Source: Promicromonospora sukumoe 327MFSha3.1
GTDB lineage: Bacteria; Actinomycetota; Actinomycetes; Actinomycetales; Cellulomonadaceae
Assembly: GCF_000385135.1 (NCBI RefSeq)
Contig: NZ_ARQM01000004.1
Span: 59,278 to 123,277, forward strand
Length of the DNA stretch: 64,000 bases
Reading direction: 5' to 3'
Position numbers and translations under genes: made by a program. Under the pieces are notes generated by a model. It was not told the DNA's origin and ran no database searches. It worked only from the letters and a program-made list of their open reading frames with translations. Shown one piece after another: positions 46,121-55,256 of this stretch; position 1 is the stretch's first letter; every line of letters starts with the position of its first letter.

Positions 46121-49100
46121 ATGGGGCGTGAAGTGAAGGCGGGGGTACCCGAGCAGGTCCGCGAGGTCGGACTCAAGACAGTGGCCAAGGGACAGGGCGC
46201 CGCCGCGGCGGCGGCGCACTACCGGCTCGCGGTGCTCGACATCGCAGCGGGCCGGTTGTCCGGCGCCCAGATGAGGCTTGAACATGCCCTGGCAATCGAC
46301 GACAGCCAGGCGATGTGGCACCACAAGCTCGGGTTCGTCCAGGAGCGTCGCAAGCGTTACGCGGATGCGCTGGCCTCGTACGAGCGGGCGCTCGCGATGG
46401 ACCCCGCGGTGGCGGAGCGTCACTACCGGGCTGGACGCTGCCTCCAGGCGCTGCGCAACCGTGGCCAGGCGATGCAGCGGTTCGAGACGGCCGTGGTCCT
46501 CGACCCCCAGCACGTCAGAGCTGCCGCGGCGCTCTACGAGATGCTGGACAACAGCGTCCCGCTGTGGCGCAAGCACGAGATCCTGGACCTGGTCGCCCCG
46601 ATCCTGGACAGCCAGGACGGGTACACGCAGCAGCTGCGGGTCGCGCACGACCTCGGCCGGGACGAGGACGTGCTGCGGGTCGTCACCCGCCTGGAGAAGT
46701 CCCACCAGGCGGACTCCCGGACCTACCTGCTCGCGGGGCTCGCGGCCGAGCGGCTCGGCCGTACGGCGCAGGCCAGGCGCGAGCTGGAGAAGGCGTGCCG
46801 TCTCGACGGCGACACGCGCACGACGGTCGTGGGGCCCGGCATCTTCTTCGAGCGTCAGGGCGACTGGCGGGAGGCCGCCAAGCGGTTCGTCGCCCGCTGG
46901 AACGAGGGCGTGCGTGACGCGGAGCTCGCATTCAAGGCGGGCTACGCGTTCGAGCGGCAGTACCTGTGGGACGAGGCGGTCGAGTGGTTCGACATCGCCC
47001 TCGGGCTCGATGCGCGACTGCCGTACCGGCACTACAAGCGGGCCTTCGCCCTCGAACGTGCCGGTCATCTTTCCGCTGCGATCAGAGGCTATGCGGCTGC
47101 GCTCGAGCTTGGCGGGCGCTCGCAGCGGGACTGGTTCTACCGGCTCGGCAGCTGCTTGCTCGAGGACGAGCGTCCGGTGGAGGCACTCGACGTCCTGCTC
47201 CGGTTCGCAGGTGCGGACGACCTGGCCGAGGAACTGGCTGCCGCAGGCGACGGCGTGGACGGATCGTCCGGTGGCGACCTCCCCGAGCGGCCGGACCTGA
47301 TCGGCGCCGAGGCCGCCAGCGCCCAGCTGGCGTATGCCCGGTCCGGCGTCGACATCCTTCCCACGGATCCGAACCTGTGGCTCCGGCTCGCGGAGCTGTT
47401 GTCCTCGGTCGGAGACCTTGTTCGGGCCGACGAGGCGTATCTCGAGCACGAACGACGTGCGCCGGAGATCGACCTGCGCAACCGCGCGCGCCATGCCGTC
47501 GTCATGGCGCGCCTCGGGCAGTACGTGGCCGCCTGCCGGCTCCTGCTCGCCGGGCGCGAGTTCGCGCAGCCCGACGGGCTTCCGCTCGGTGCTGTCACGA
47601 GCTCGGACCATGCCCGCCGGCGCGCTCTCTACGTCGAGTACTCCGAGCGGTACGAGGTCGCCGAGAAGACGGTGCTCTTCGAGTCGTACTGGGGCGACAA
47701 GGTGGCCTGCAACCCGCTGGCCATCTACCGGGCGATGGTGCGCGACGCGCGCTATCAGGACCACAGCTTCGTCTGGGTGGTCAAGGCGGACACCGAAGTA
47801 CCCATCGACGTGCGGTCCGACCGCCGGACCGTGCTCGCGACCTACGGCAGCGAGCTGCACGTCCGGAGCCTTGCCACGGCCGGTGCCCTCGTCAACAACA
47901 CCTCGTTCGTCGACTACTTCACGCGGCGCCCCGGCCAGCTGTACCTCAACACCTGGCACGGCACGCCGCTCAAGACGCTCGGCAAGCGCATCGGCACCGG
48001 GGTGGCCGAATACGCCAACGTCGCGCGCAACCTGCGCAACACGACCAGCATCATCGCGCCCAACGTGCACACCCGTGACGTGCTCGTCCACGACTACGAC
48101 CTCGACGTCACCTATCGCGGGTCGGCGGACGCCGTCGGCTCCCCGCGGCTGGACGCCCTGGTCGTCGCGGGCGAACCGGAGCGCCGGGCGGCACTGGACC
48201 GGCTCGGCCTGGAGGTCGGTCCCGGTGAACGGGTGGTCTTCTACGCGCCGACGTGGCGCGGCGGCGGCGAGAACCGCACCATCGACGCGGAGTCGGTCGT
48301 CAAGGACCTGACGGCGATGGGTTCCGTCCCGGGCACGGTCGTCCTGTACCGGGTCCATCACATGGTCGAGGCCGTCGTCGGCGACATCGAGGTCCCGGCC
48401 ATCAAGGTCCCCGCGGACATCGACACCTACGACGTCCTGCCGTGCGTCGACGTGATGGTCACGGACTACTCGAGCCTGATGTTCGACTTTCTCGTCACGG
48501 GTCGGCAGGTGATCCTCTACACGCCGGACCTCGAGGAGTACGTCGCGGAACGTGGTGTGTACTTCCGGCCCGACGAGGTGTTCGACGACGTCGTGGGGAC
48601 CCGGCCGGAGCTCCAGGAGCTGCTCGGCAGGACCGGTCCCTTCGAACCAGGCCCGCGGTACGAGGAGTCGCGCCGGCGCTTCACGGCCGCCGAGGACGGC
48701 AAGGCCGCGGCGCGATGCCTAGACCTGATCATCCGGCGGCACGAGCCTGCCCATGTCGACACCACGGTGCAGGCGGAGCCCGGTGCCGAGCCGATCGTCT
48801 TCTTCTCCTCCCTCATCCCCAACGGGATCTCGACCTCTCTGCTGAACCTCCTGACGCACCTCGACCGCTCGCGTTACCAGCCGGCGCTCCTCATGGAGCC
48901 GGGGATCCTGGAGCAGTATCCGGACCGGCTGGAGACCCTGGCGAAGGTGCCGTCCGACGTCTCGTTGATCACCAGGAACGGGGCCATGGTGGTCTCGGTC
49001 GAGGAGCGCTGGCTCGTCGACCGGTTCACCAAGCACGGCTACCTCTCGGAGCCACAGTGGGAGATCGTACGCAGGGGCTACCGCCGTGAGCTGCGGCGGC

Positions 49101-49978
49101 TCCTCGGCACCACGCGCCCGGTGACGCTCGTCGAGTTCGAGGGCTACTCGACGTTCTGGATGTCGCTCCTCGCCGCGGCCGAAGGCGCTGGTCACCGCTC
49201 CTACGCCTTCCTCCACAACGAGATGCTCGCGGAGAAGGACACCAAGTACCCGTCCCTGGAAGCGGTGTTCCAGCAGTACCGCGACTTCACCGGCTTGGCC
49301 AGCGTCTCCACCGCGACGGCGGAGCTCAACGGCGCAGAGCTCGAGGCGGCAGGCTACCTGCGCGGCAAGCCGATGGCCGCCGTGCACAACGCCCTCGACC
49401 ACGATCAGGTGGTCGCCCGGGCTGGAGAGGCGGACGAGCTTCCGGCCGGGTTGGAGACGCACGAGGGCCCGCTCGTCGTCGTGGTGGGTCGCTTCTCGCG
49501 GGAGAAGAACCAGGTGGACGCGATCCGAGCGATGAAGCGTGTGCTGGGTCAGCGGCCCGACGCGAGGCTCGCGGTCGTGGGCTCGGGCCCCCTGGAGGGG
49601 TTTCTCAAGACGGCGGCGGTGGAGGCGGGGATCGCTGCCTCCGTGGTGTTCACGGGGCAGCTGGCCAATCCGATGCCCTTGATGAAGCGGGCCGACGTCT
49701 TCGTGATGACGTCGACGCACGAGGGGCAGCCGCAGGTGCTCTTCGAGGCGATGATCCTCGGCACACCGATCGTGACCTATCCGACCCCGGGCATCAGGGA
49801 GGCGGTCGAGCTCGGCTACGGCCGCGTCGTCGAACCTGCCCCGGAAGCCCTCGCCGAGGCGGTGCTGGAGACACTGGACGGCACGGGTGGGGCTGCCGGG
49901 ACGTTCGACGCCGTCGCCTTCAATCTCCGGGCACGGGCCGAGTTCGACGATCTGGTTCACGGAGCAAGTCAGTCATAG
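46121..49978 (+). CDS. Three-domain protein: TPR, TagF-like and GT4
   Basis: 1285 residues. The first ~470 are tetratricopeptide-like repeats (ADALASYERALAMDP and similar). Residues ~510-870 are a CDP-glycerol glycerophosphotransferase domain (KTVLFESYWGDKVACNPLAIY, NTWHGTPLKTLGKR, VTDYSSLMFDFLVTGR). Residues ~890-1280 are a GT4 glycosyltransferase (VVVGRFSREKNQVDAI, STHEGQPQVLFEAMILGTP). No membrane helix is seen. The TPR part may recruit other cluster enzymes. ATG 46121 is preferred; GTG 46133 is possible. Ends at a strong bidirectional terminator. Confidence 0.85.
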   Translation: MGREVKAGVPEQVREVGLKTVAKGQGAAAAAAHYRLAVLDIAAGRLSGAQMRLEHALAIDDSQAMWHHKLGFVQERRKRYADALASYERALAMDPAVAERHYRAGRCLQALRNRGQAMQRFETAVVLDPQHVRAAAALYEMLDNSVPLWRKHEILDLVAPILDSQDGYTQQLRVAHDLGRDEDVLRVVTRLEKSHQADSRTYLLAGLAAERLGRTAQARRELEKACRLDGDTRTTVVGPGIFFERQGDWREAAKRFVARWNEGVRDAELAFKAGYAFERQYLWDEAVEWFDIALGLDARLPYRHYKRAFALERAGHLSAAIRGYAAALELGGRSQRDWFYRLGSCLLEDERPVEALDVLLRFAGADDLAEELAAAGDGVDGSSGGDLPERPDLIGAEAASAQLAYARSGVDILPTDPNLWLRLAELLSSVGDLVRADEAYLEHERRAPEIDLRNRARHAVVMARLGQYVAACRLLLAGREFAQPDGLPLGAVTSSDHARRRALYVEYSERYEVAEKTVLFESYWGDKVACNPLAIYRAMVRDARYQDHSFVWVVKADTEVPIDVRSDRRTVLATYGSELHVRSLATAGALVNNTSFVDYFTRRPGQLYLNTWHGTPLKTLGKRIGTGVAEYANVARNLRNTTSIIAPNVHTRDVLVHDYDLDVTYRGSADAVGSPRLDALVVAGEPERRAALDRLGLEVGPGERVVFYAPTWRGGGENRTIDAESVVKDLTAMGSVPGTVVLYRVHHMVEAVVGDIEVPAIKVPADIDTYDVLPCVDVMVTDYSSLMFDFLVTGRQVILYTPDLEEYVAERGVYFRPDEVFDDVVGTRPELQELLGRTGPFEPGPRYEESRRRFTAAEDGKAAARCLDLIIRRHEPAHVDTTVQAEPGAEPIVFFSSLIPNGISTSLLNLLTHLDRSRYQPALLMEPGILEQYPDRLETLAKVPSDVSLITRNGAMVVSVEERWLVDRFTKHGYLSEPQWEIVRRGYRRELRRLLGTTRPVTLVEFEGYSTFWMSLLAAAEGAGHRSYAFLHNEMLAEKDTKYPSLEAVFQQYRDFTGLASVSTATAELNGAELEAAGYLRGKPMAAVHNALDHDQVVARAGEADELPAGLETHEGPLVVVVGRFSREKNQVDAIRAMKRVLGQRPDARLAVVGSGPLEGFLKTAAVEAGIAASVVFTGQLANPMPLMKRADVFVMTSTHEGQPQVLFEAMILGTPIVTYPTPGIREAVELGYGRVVEPAPEALAEAVLETLDGTGGAAGTFDAVAFNLRARAEFDDLVHGASQS

Positions 49979-49997
49979 CCACTCGCGGTACGACGTT

Positions 49998-50037
49998 CGA
50001 AGGGCCCTGAGACCGGTTGAGGTCTCGGGGCCCTTCG
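49998..50037. terminator. Bidirectional terminator between the two polymer operons
   Basis: CGAAGGGCCC pairs with GGGCCCTTCG, then a T-G wobble, then GAGACC with GGTCTC, around a GGTTGA loop: 17 paired positions. It sits between convergent genes ending at 49978 and 50098. Confidence 0.85.
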
Positions 50038-50097
50038 TGCGTCGCGGCACAAGGAGCAACTCGGTGCGCACAGAGGAGCGCCTGGTCGGTGGCGCCG

Positions 50098-52038
50098 TCA
50101 GACGACGTCGTGCATGCCGGCCGGCAGACCGAACCCGGAGAGCAGCAGGTTGATGGACGTGACCTGGTGCTGCAACGTCTGCCGGGGGACGTCGGGGTGG
50201 TCCTTGATCAGCGGGTTGTCGGAGTTGAGCAATGTGATCCAGCGCGACAGAGGGTCGAGCGTCTTGCTGATGACGTCGAACTGAGGTGACCGGTGGGAGC
50301 AGACGACGATCGGCGTCATCCAGTCCGGGTAGGACCGGCCGGCAGCCTCGTACACCGCGCGTCCGAAGACGCTCTCCTTGGTCTCCGGAAAGATCCCGCC
50401 CGTCGTGAAGTGAATGTCCGCGTACTTCTCGACGTAGAGCGCGTCACCGAGGACGGGATCAGCGGCCACGAAGTTCCAGCCGCCGCGAAGGCCGTGATAG
50501 ACGGCTCCGGTCGCGCCCTTCGAAGGGCCGTACAGCACGACTCGAGGGCTTCCGATTCCCTGCTCGTTCACGAATTCCGCGATGAACCGTGTGATCCGGT
50601 CCGCGTTGTCGGGGAGGTAGGTCGTGTTCAGGTAGAACGCGCCCTTCACGCCGCCCAGGTCGGCGATCCGCAGAACGCCGGTCCCCGGGATGAGCTGCTT
50701 CTGCAAGCTGGGGTAGGTCTGCGTGAAGTGACGGTTGATGCTGGTTTCCAGTGGGTTGGACGACATCGGGGAGAAGACCACGACGATCTGCGTCGTGGTC
50801 CCACCGGTTGCAGGGGTGTAGGTGTAGACGATGTTGTCGTCGGTGATCTTGAACTTCCCGTCCTTGACCGCCTGCCACAGGCGGCGGACCTCACCGTGCT
50901 GGACGAGCCGGGTCTCCGTCCCGCCGGCCTTGTAGATGTAGAAGCCGTTGTTGACCAGGTAGTTGAGCGTGTCCCGGGCGCGGGGGTCCTTTCGCGCGGC
51001 CACCATCAGGTTCTTGTCCTTGGGCGCGGCATCCAGGGTGTCGATGTGGATGAACTTCGGCAGCGTCCCGTTCTGCTCGATCTGCGCTGCCACGCCGGCC
51101 GCGCCGTCGGCGATGGTCGCCTTGACGACCGCGGTGCTCTTCGGCTTCGACGCGACACCCGACCCACCGGTGCCCTGGGCCGTGTGCGCCGGGACGGCCG
51201 CGCGGGAGCCGGTCTGCGGTCCGGCGGGGTTCGCGACCGGCACGTCGGCGCTCGCCATGCGGTGGCCGCCCGTCGCCGGCTGTGCCTCCGGCCCCCACAC
51301 GACCCGCCCCTCGATGCCCGTCAGCTGGCGGACGACGTCCAGGTACACGCGCTCGGCGTAGTGGAACGGCGCGTCGCCCCACGGGTGGTGGGGTCCGGAC
51401 GCCACGGTGGACGGGTCCACGGAGATGACATGGGCACCGAGCGCCTGCGCCGCGGCTTCCACGTACGGCCGGAACACGGGGTTGGCCTGGGCGGCGGAGA
51501 CCCCGAACGAGTCGGGCGTGGGCTGACCGCTCTCGGACCACTCGGCCCAGGGGATGTCCAGCAGTGCGATACCGACGTGCGGCATCATGCTGCGGATCGA
51601 CTCGCCGAGCGCGCGGATGGCGCCCTGCCAGTACTCGAAGTGCTGCTGTGTGCCGAAGGGCAGGTGGCGCGTGCCCTGCGGGAGGTGGTTCTCGGCGCCG
51701 GACTGGATGAGCTCCACCGAGCGGGTCAGCACGGTGCCGTCCGGCAGCAGGTAGACACCGAGGCGCTCGTCGGTCAGGTCCACCAGGAGCACGTCGACGT
51801 GCTCGGCGAAGTCGGGGAGCATGCGCCGCAGGCTCGATCCGAAGTCACCGGCGATCATCCGCTGCTGGAACCGGGACTCCAGCGTCGGCGGCGCCATCAG
51901 CTCGACCGGCCGGGTCGTGGCGCTCAGCGCGGACTGCCGTGCCACGTACTGCACCAGCTCGAACTGCTCCGGATCGAAGTGCTCGAACGTGTCCCGCGAC
52001 ACGCACGAACCGTAGATAAAGACCCTGGTCTTGCTCAT
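50098..52038 (-). CDS. SGNH-like plus XcbB/CpsF-like capsule protein
   Basis: 646 residues. The N-terminal ~220 (FIYGSCVSRDTFEHF, VDVLLVDLTDERLGVY) resembles DUF6270/SGNH-type domains. A ~90-residue Pro/Gly/Ala linker follows. The C-terminal ~330 (KFIHIDTLDAAPKDKNLMV, YNGFYIYK-like segment, VVLYGPSKGATGAVYHGLRGG) resembles the XcbB/CpsF capsule family; GPSKGA places a serine in a hydrolase-type elbow. It may acylate, deacylate or process the polymer. Its ATG overlaps the wecB stop. Family calls rest on motif recall. Confidence 0.65.
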   Translation of the reverse strand: MSKTRVFIYGSCVSRDTFEHFDPEQFELVQYVARQSALSATTRPVELMAPPTLESRFQQRMIAGDFGSSLRRMLPDFAEHVDVLLVDLTDERLGVYLLPDGTVLTRSVELIQSGAENHLPQGTRHLPFGTQQHFEYWQGAIRALGESIRSMMPHVGIALLDIPWAEWSESGQPTPDSFGVSAAQANPVFRPYVEAAAQALGAHVISVDPSTVASGPHHPWGDAPFHYAERVYLDVVRQLTGIEGRVVWGPEAQPATGGHRMASADVPVANPAGPQTGSRAAVPAHTAQGTGGSGVASKPKSTAVVKATIADGAAGVAAQIEQNGTLPKFIHIDTLDAAPKDKNLMVAARKDPRARDTLNYLVNNGFYIYKAGGTETRLVQHGEVRRLWQAVKDGKFKITDDNIVYTYTPATGGTTTQIVVVFSPMSSNPLETSINRHFTQTYPSLQKQLIPGTGVLRIADLGGVKGAFYLNTTYLPDNADRITRFIAEFVNEQGIGSPRVVLYGPSKGATGAVYHGLRGGWNFVAADPVLGDALYVEKYADIHFTTGGIFPETKESVFGRAVYEAAGRSYPDWMTPIVVCSHRSPQFDVISKTLDPLSRWITLLNSDNPLIKDHPDVPRQTLQHQVTSINLLLSGFGLPAGMHDVV

Positions 52039-53228
52039 GCTCCACCCTCTGCAGTAACGGCAGTGAATTCTTCCGACAGGTCGAGGTCCGGCAGCAGGCC
52101 GGGCAGCTCGGGCGCGAGCATGCGCGCCGTCGCGTCCAGCACGCGGATCGCGCTGCGTCCGTCGCCGTACGGGTTGATGGCCTGCGCCATGAGCTCGTAG
52201 GCGGCTTCGTCGGTCATCAGCCGGTGCACCTCGGCCACGATGCGGTCCTCTTCGGTGCCGATCAGGCGCGCGGTACCGGCCTCGACCGCCTCGGGACGCT
52301 CCGTGTTCTCCCGCATGACGAGCACCGGCTTGCCCAGGCTGGGCGCCTCCTCCTGGAGCCCGCCCGAGTCGGTGAGCACCACCGTGGCCAGGGACAGCAG
52401 GTGCGTGAACTCGCCGTAGCCGAGCGGCTCGGTCACGGTCACGTTGGCCAGTCCTTCGAGGTGCGGCAGGACGGCGTCGCGCACCACGGGGTTGCGGTGC
52501 ACGGGCAGCACGATCGCGGCCTCGGGGAACCGCCGGGCGATCCGTGCCAGCGCGCGGCCGACACCCTCCATCGCCGCGCCCCAGTTCTCCCGGCGGTGCG
52601 TCGTCACGAGCACGATCCGGCGGCCCGACGCCGCGACCCGCGCGAGGGCCGGGTCGGCGAACGCCGTCCGGCGCTCCACGGCCAGGTACAGGGCGTCGAT
52701 CACGGTGTTGCCGGTCACGACGATGTTCTCCAGCGGCACGCCCTCGGCCACCAGGTTCGCGAGGCTGCGCAGGGTCGGTGCGAGGTGCAGCGACGCGATC
52801 TGGGACGTGATCTTGCGGTTCGCCTCCTCCGGGAACGGCGACGCGATGTCGCCGCTGCGCAGGCCCGCCTCCAGGTGCACCACCGGGATGCCCCGGTAGA
52901 ACGCGGCCAGCGCGGCCGCCGTCGACGTCGAGGTGTCGCCCTGCACCACGACGACGTCGGGCCGGCGGGCCTCCAGGATCGGGTTGAGCCTGGCCATCAC
53001 GCGGGCGAAGATCTCCCCGAGCGTCTGCCCGTGGCTCATGATGTCGAGGTCGTGGTCCGGCACGATGCCGAATACCTCGTTGACCTGGTCGAGCATCTCC
53101 CGGTGCTGCCCGGTCACGACCGTCACCGACTCGAAGCGGTCGTCCGCCTCCAGCGCCGTGATGACCGGGGCCACCTTGATGGCCTCCGGACGCGTCCCGT
53201 AGATCGTCATGACGAGGGGGCGACTCAC
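52035..53228 (-). CDS. wecB: UDP-N-acetylglucosamine 2-epimerase
   Basis: 397 residues, non-hydrolysing type: GTRPEAIKVAPVI, TGQHREMLDQV, VVVQGDTSTS, HLEAGLRS, PFPEEANRKITSQIA, TTHRRENWG, TDSGGLQEEAPSLGKPVLVMR. It interconverts UDP-GlcNAc and UDP-ManNAc, the substrate of WecC. The GTG at 53228 overlaps the ATPase stop (GTGA). WecB and WecC are on opposite strands 10 kb apart, an unusual split. Confidence 0.95.
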   Translation of the reverse strand: MSRPLVMTIYGTRPEAIKVAPVITALEADDRFESVTVVTGQHREMLDQVNEVFGIVPDHDLDIMSHGQTLGEIFARVMARLNPILEARRPDVVVVQGDTSTSTAAALAAFYRGIPVVHLEAGLRSGDIASPFPEEANRKITSQIASLHLAPTLRSLANLVAEGVPLENIVVTGNTVIDALYLAVERRTAFADPALARVAASGRRIVLVTTHRRENWGAAMEGVGRALARIARRFPEAAIVLPVHRNPVVRDAVLPHLEGLANVTVTEPLGYGEFTHLLSLATVVLTDSGGLQEEAPSLGKPVLVMRENTERPEAVEAGTARLIGTEEDRIVAEVHRLMTDEAAYELMAQAINPYGDGRSAIRVLDATARMLAPELPGLLPDLDLSEEFTAVTAEGGA

Positions 53229-54364
53229 AGGTCGCTCCTTTCCGCACGGATGGCCGCGGCGCGTGCCGCCGCGGCCCTTGCCTGCTTGGCGTCGCGGCCC
53301 GTCGGCCGCGCATGCCGTTCCCGCACCCGCCCCCTGGGTGGTTCCGGCGTGTCGAAGCGCACCTGCGTCTCGCGGCGTTCGGCGAACGCCTCCTCGAGGA
53401 TCCGCTTGGCCTCCTCGGGCTTGTCCTTGGCGAAGGCCCACGCCCACTTGCGGTAGCGGACGGCGACGTCCTGCGCCTCGCCGTCGAGCACCAGGCGGCC
53501 GTGGTGCAGCCAGATCGCACGGGTGCAGGACTCCTCGATGGTCTGCGCCGCGTGGCTGACCAGGAACACCGTGCCCGCCTGCTCGCGGAGCCTGGTCATC
53601 CGGGCCTCGCTGCGCTCCTTGAACGCCGCGTCGCCGGTGGCCAGGGCCTCGTCGATGAGCAGGATGTGCGGGCGGGCCGCCGTCGCGATGGCGAAGCGCA
53701 GGCGCGCCGCCATACCCGAGGAGTAGGTGCGCATGGGCAGGTAGATGGACTTGCCCAGGCCGGCCAGCTCGATCACGTCGGGGATGGCGGCCTGCGCCTC
53801 GGCGGGGGAGAGGCCCATCGCCAGGCAGCCGAGGCGCACGTTCTCCTCGCCCGGCAGGTCCGGGACCAGGGCGGCGTTGACGCCGATGAGCACGGGCGTG
53901 CTCTCGGCCAGCACCTGGCCCTTGGTGGGCTTCTCCAGCCCGGCGATGATGCGCAGGAGCGTGCTCTTGCCCGAGCCGTTCTGCCCCACGAGGCCGATCT
54001 GCTCGCCGGAGTTGGCGACGAACGAGATGTCCGTCAGGGCGCGCACCGTCACCTTGGGCTCCTGGCCCAGGACGTTGAGCACGGCCCGCTTCGCCTTGGC
54101 CCGGCGGCCGTGGCTCGTGTCGGTGGACGGCGTCCGGTAGAACATCCGCAGCCCCTGCACGGCCACCGTGGGCCACAGCACCGGCGTGCTCCCGGACTTC
54201 GGCCGGACGGCGGCGAGCTGGCCGGTGTGCGGCGGGGCCTGCACCGACATCGGGATGGCGCCGGTGAGCGGGCGCGCGCCAACCGGGCCGGCGATCGGAG
54301 CGGACGGCGCGCCGCCGCCCTGGTTCAGGGGCGGCGGCATCGGGTAGTCGAGATCAGCGGCCAT
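53225..54364 (-). CDS. tagH: Polymer export ABC transporter ATPase (TagH/Wzt type)
   Basis: 379 residues. After a ~70-residue Pro-rich tail comes one ABC domain with Walker A GQNGSGKST, signature YSSGMAARLRF and Walker B ILLIDEALATGD, the pattern of teichoic acid and O-antigen exporters. A ~90-residue basic Arg/Ala-rich C-terminus takes the place of a Wzt carbohydrate-binding domain. It powers export of lipid-linked polymer with the permease encoded just upstream, whose stop lies 11 bases into this gene. Confidence 0.9.
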   Translation of the reverse strand: MAADLDYPMPPPLNQGGGAPSAPIAGPVGARPLTGAIPMSVQAPPHTGQLAAVRPKSGSTPVLWPTVAVQGLRMFYRTPSTDTSHGRRAKAKRAVLNVLGQEPKVTVRALTDISFVANSGEQIGLVGQNGSGKSTLLRIIAGLEKPTKGQVLAESTPVLIGVNAALVPDLPGEENVRLGCLAMGLSPAEAQAAIPDVIELAGLGKSIYLPMRTYSSGMAARLRFAIATAARPHILLIDEALATGDAAFKERSEARMTRLREQAGTVFLVSHAAQTIEESCTRAIWLHHGRLVLDGEAQDVAVRYRKWAWAFAKDKPEEAKRILEEAFAERRETQVRFDTPEPPRGRVRERHARPTGRDAKQARAAAARAAAIRAERSDL

Positions 54365-55256
54365 AGCTCTCCTCCGCCCGCCAGAAGACGACGAACCCGA
54401 TCACCAGGGTGCCGACGGCCCAGCCGCCCAGCACGATCCAGCGCATCGGGTCGGGCGTCGTCGCGTACAGGACGCAGTCCCGCACGATGTCGAGCACGAT
54501 GAACATGGGGTTCGCCTCGAGCCAGACCTTCAGCTCCGGCTTGTCGGCCAGCAGGTGGTCGAAGGAGAAGAACACCGCCGACGCGTACAGCCAGACGCGC
54601 ATCGCCATGCCGATGAGGTTGGTGATGTCCGGCAGCGCGGCCGCCCACCGGGCCACCAGGAGCGAGATCCCCGTGGTGAACATGACCTGGAGCGCCAGGG
54701 CGCCCACCACCAGCGCGAGGCGCCAGGTGTACTCCTCGGCCGGCGGCACGAAGTAGATCAGCGCGGCGAGCGTGACCAGCGTGGGGCCCAGGTTGAGCAG
54801 GTTGCGCAGCACCACGGAGATCGGCAGCGCCGCCCGCGGGAACGTGAACGCCCGGATCAGGTTCTTGCCGGTCTGCACCGACCGCGCCCCGCCGTTGATC
54901 GACTGCGTGGTGAACTGGAACAGGAACACGCCGATCAGCAGGTACCCGACGAAGTTGTCGACGCTGCGCTCGGTCTTCATGAGCAGCCCGAACACCAGGT
55001 AGTAGACCGCGCCGTCGATCAGCGGGTTCAGCACCAGCCACGCCTTGCCCAGCAGGCTCTGCCGCGTGCCGCTGGCCACCTTGGCCCGCGCGTCGGCCCA
55101 CAGGAAGTGCCGGCGCGCCCACAGCAGCCGCGCGTACTGCCCCAGCGGCGGTCGCGCTCCCACGCGCGACAGGTTGCCGAGCGTCACCAGCTTCGTCGTC
55201 GTCGGCGAGGCGTCGAACAGCGCCGCGTACGAACCGGTCTCGGGTCCCGCGCTCAC
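54354..55256 (-). CDS. tagG: Polymer export ABC transporter permease (TagG/Wzm type)
   Basis: 300 residues of the ABC-2 polysaccharide exporter family: six membrane segments after a cytoplasmic N-terminus containing RHFLWADARAKV, with NPLIDGAVYYLVFGLL, QFTTQSINGGARS and FPRAALPISVVLRNLLNL typical of TagG. GTG 55256 is preferred because it overlaps the upstream stop (GTGA) and has a G-rich ribosome binding sequence; GTG 55274 would add six residues. Confidence 0.9.
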   Translation of the reverse strand: MSAGPETGSYAALFDASPTTTKLVTLGNLSRVGARPPLGQYARLLWARRHFLWADARAKVASGTRQSLLGKAWLVLNPLIDGAVYYLVFGLLMKTERSVDNFVGYLLIGVFLFQFTTQSINGGARSVQTGKNLIRAFTFPRAALPISVVLRNLLNLGPTLVTLAALIYFVPPAEEYTWRLALVVGALALQVMFTTGISLLVARWAAALPDITNLIGMAMRVWLYASAVFFSFDHLLADKPELKVWLEANPMFIVLDIVRDCVLYATTPDPMRWIVLGGWAVGTLVIGFVVFWRAEESYGR

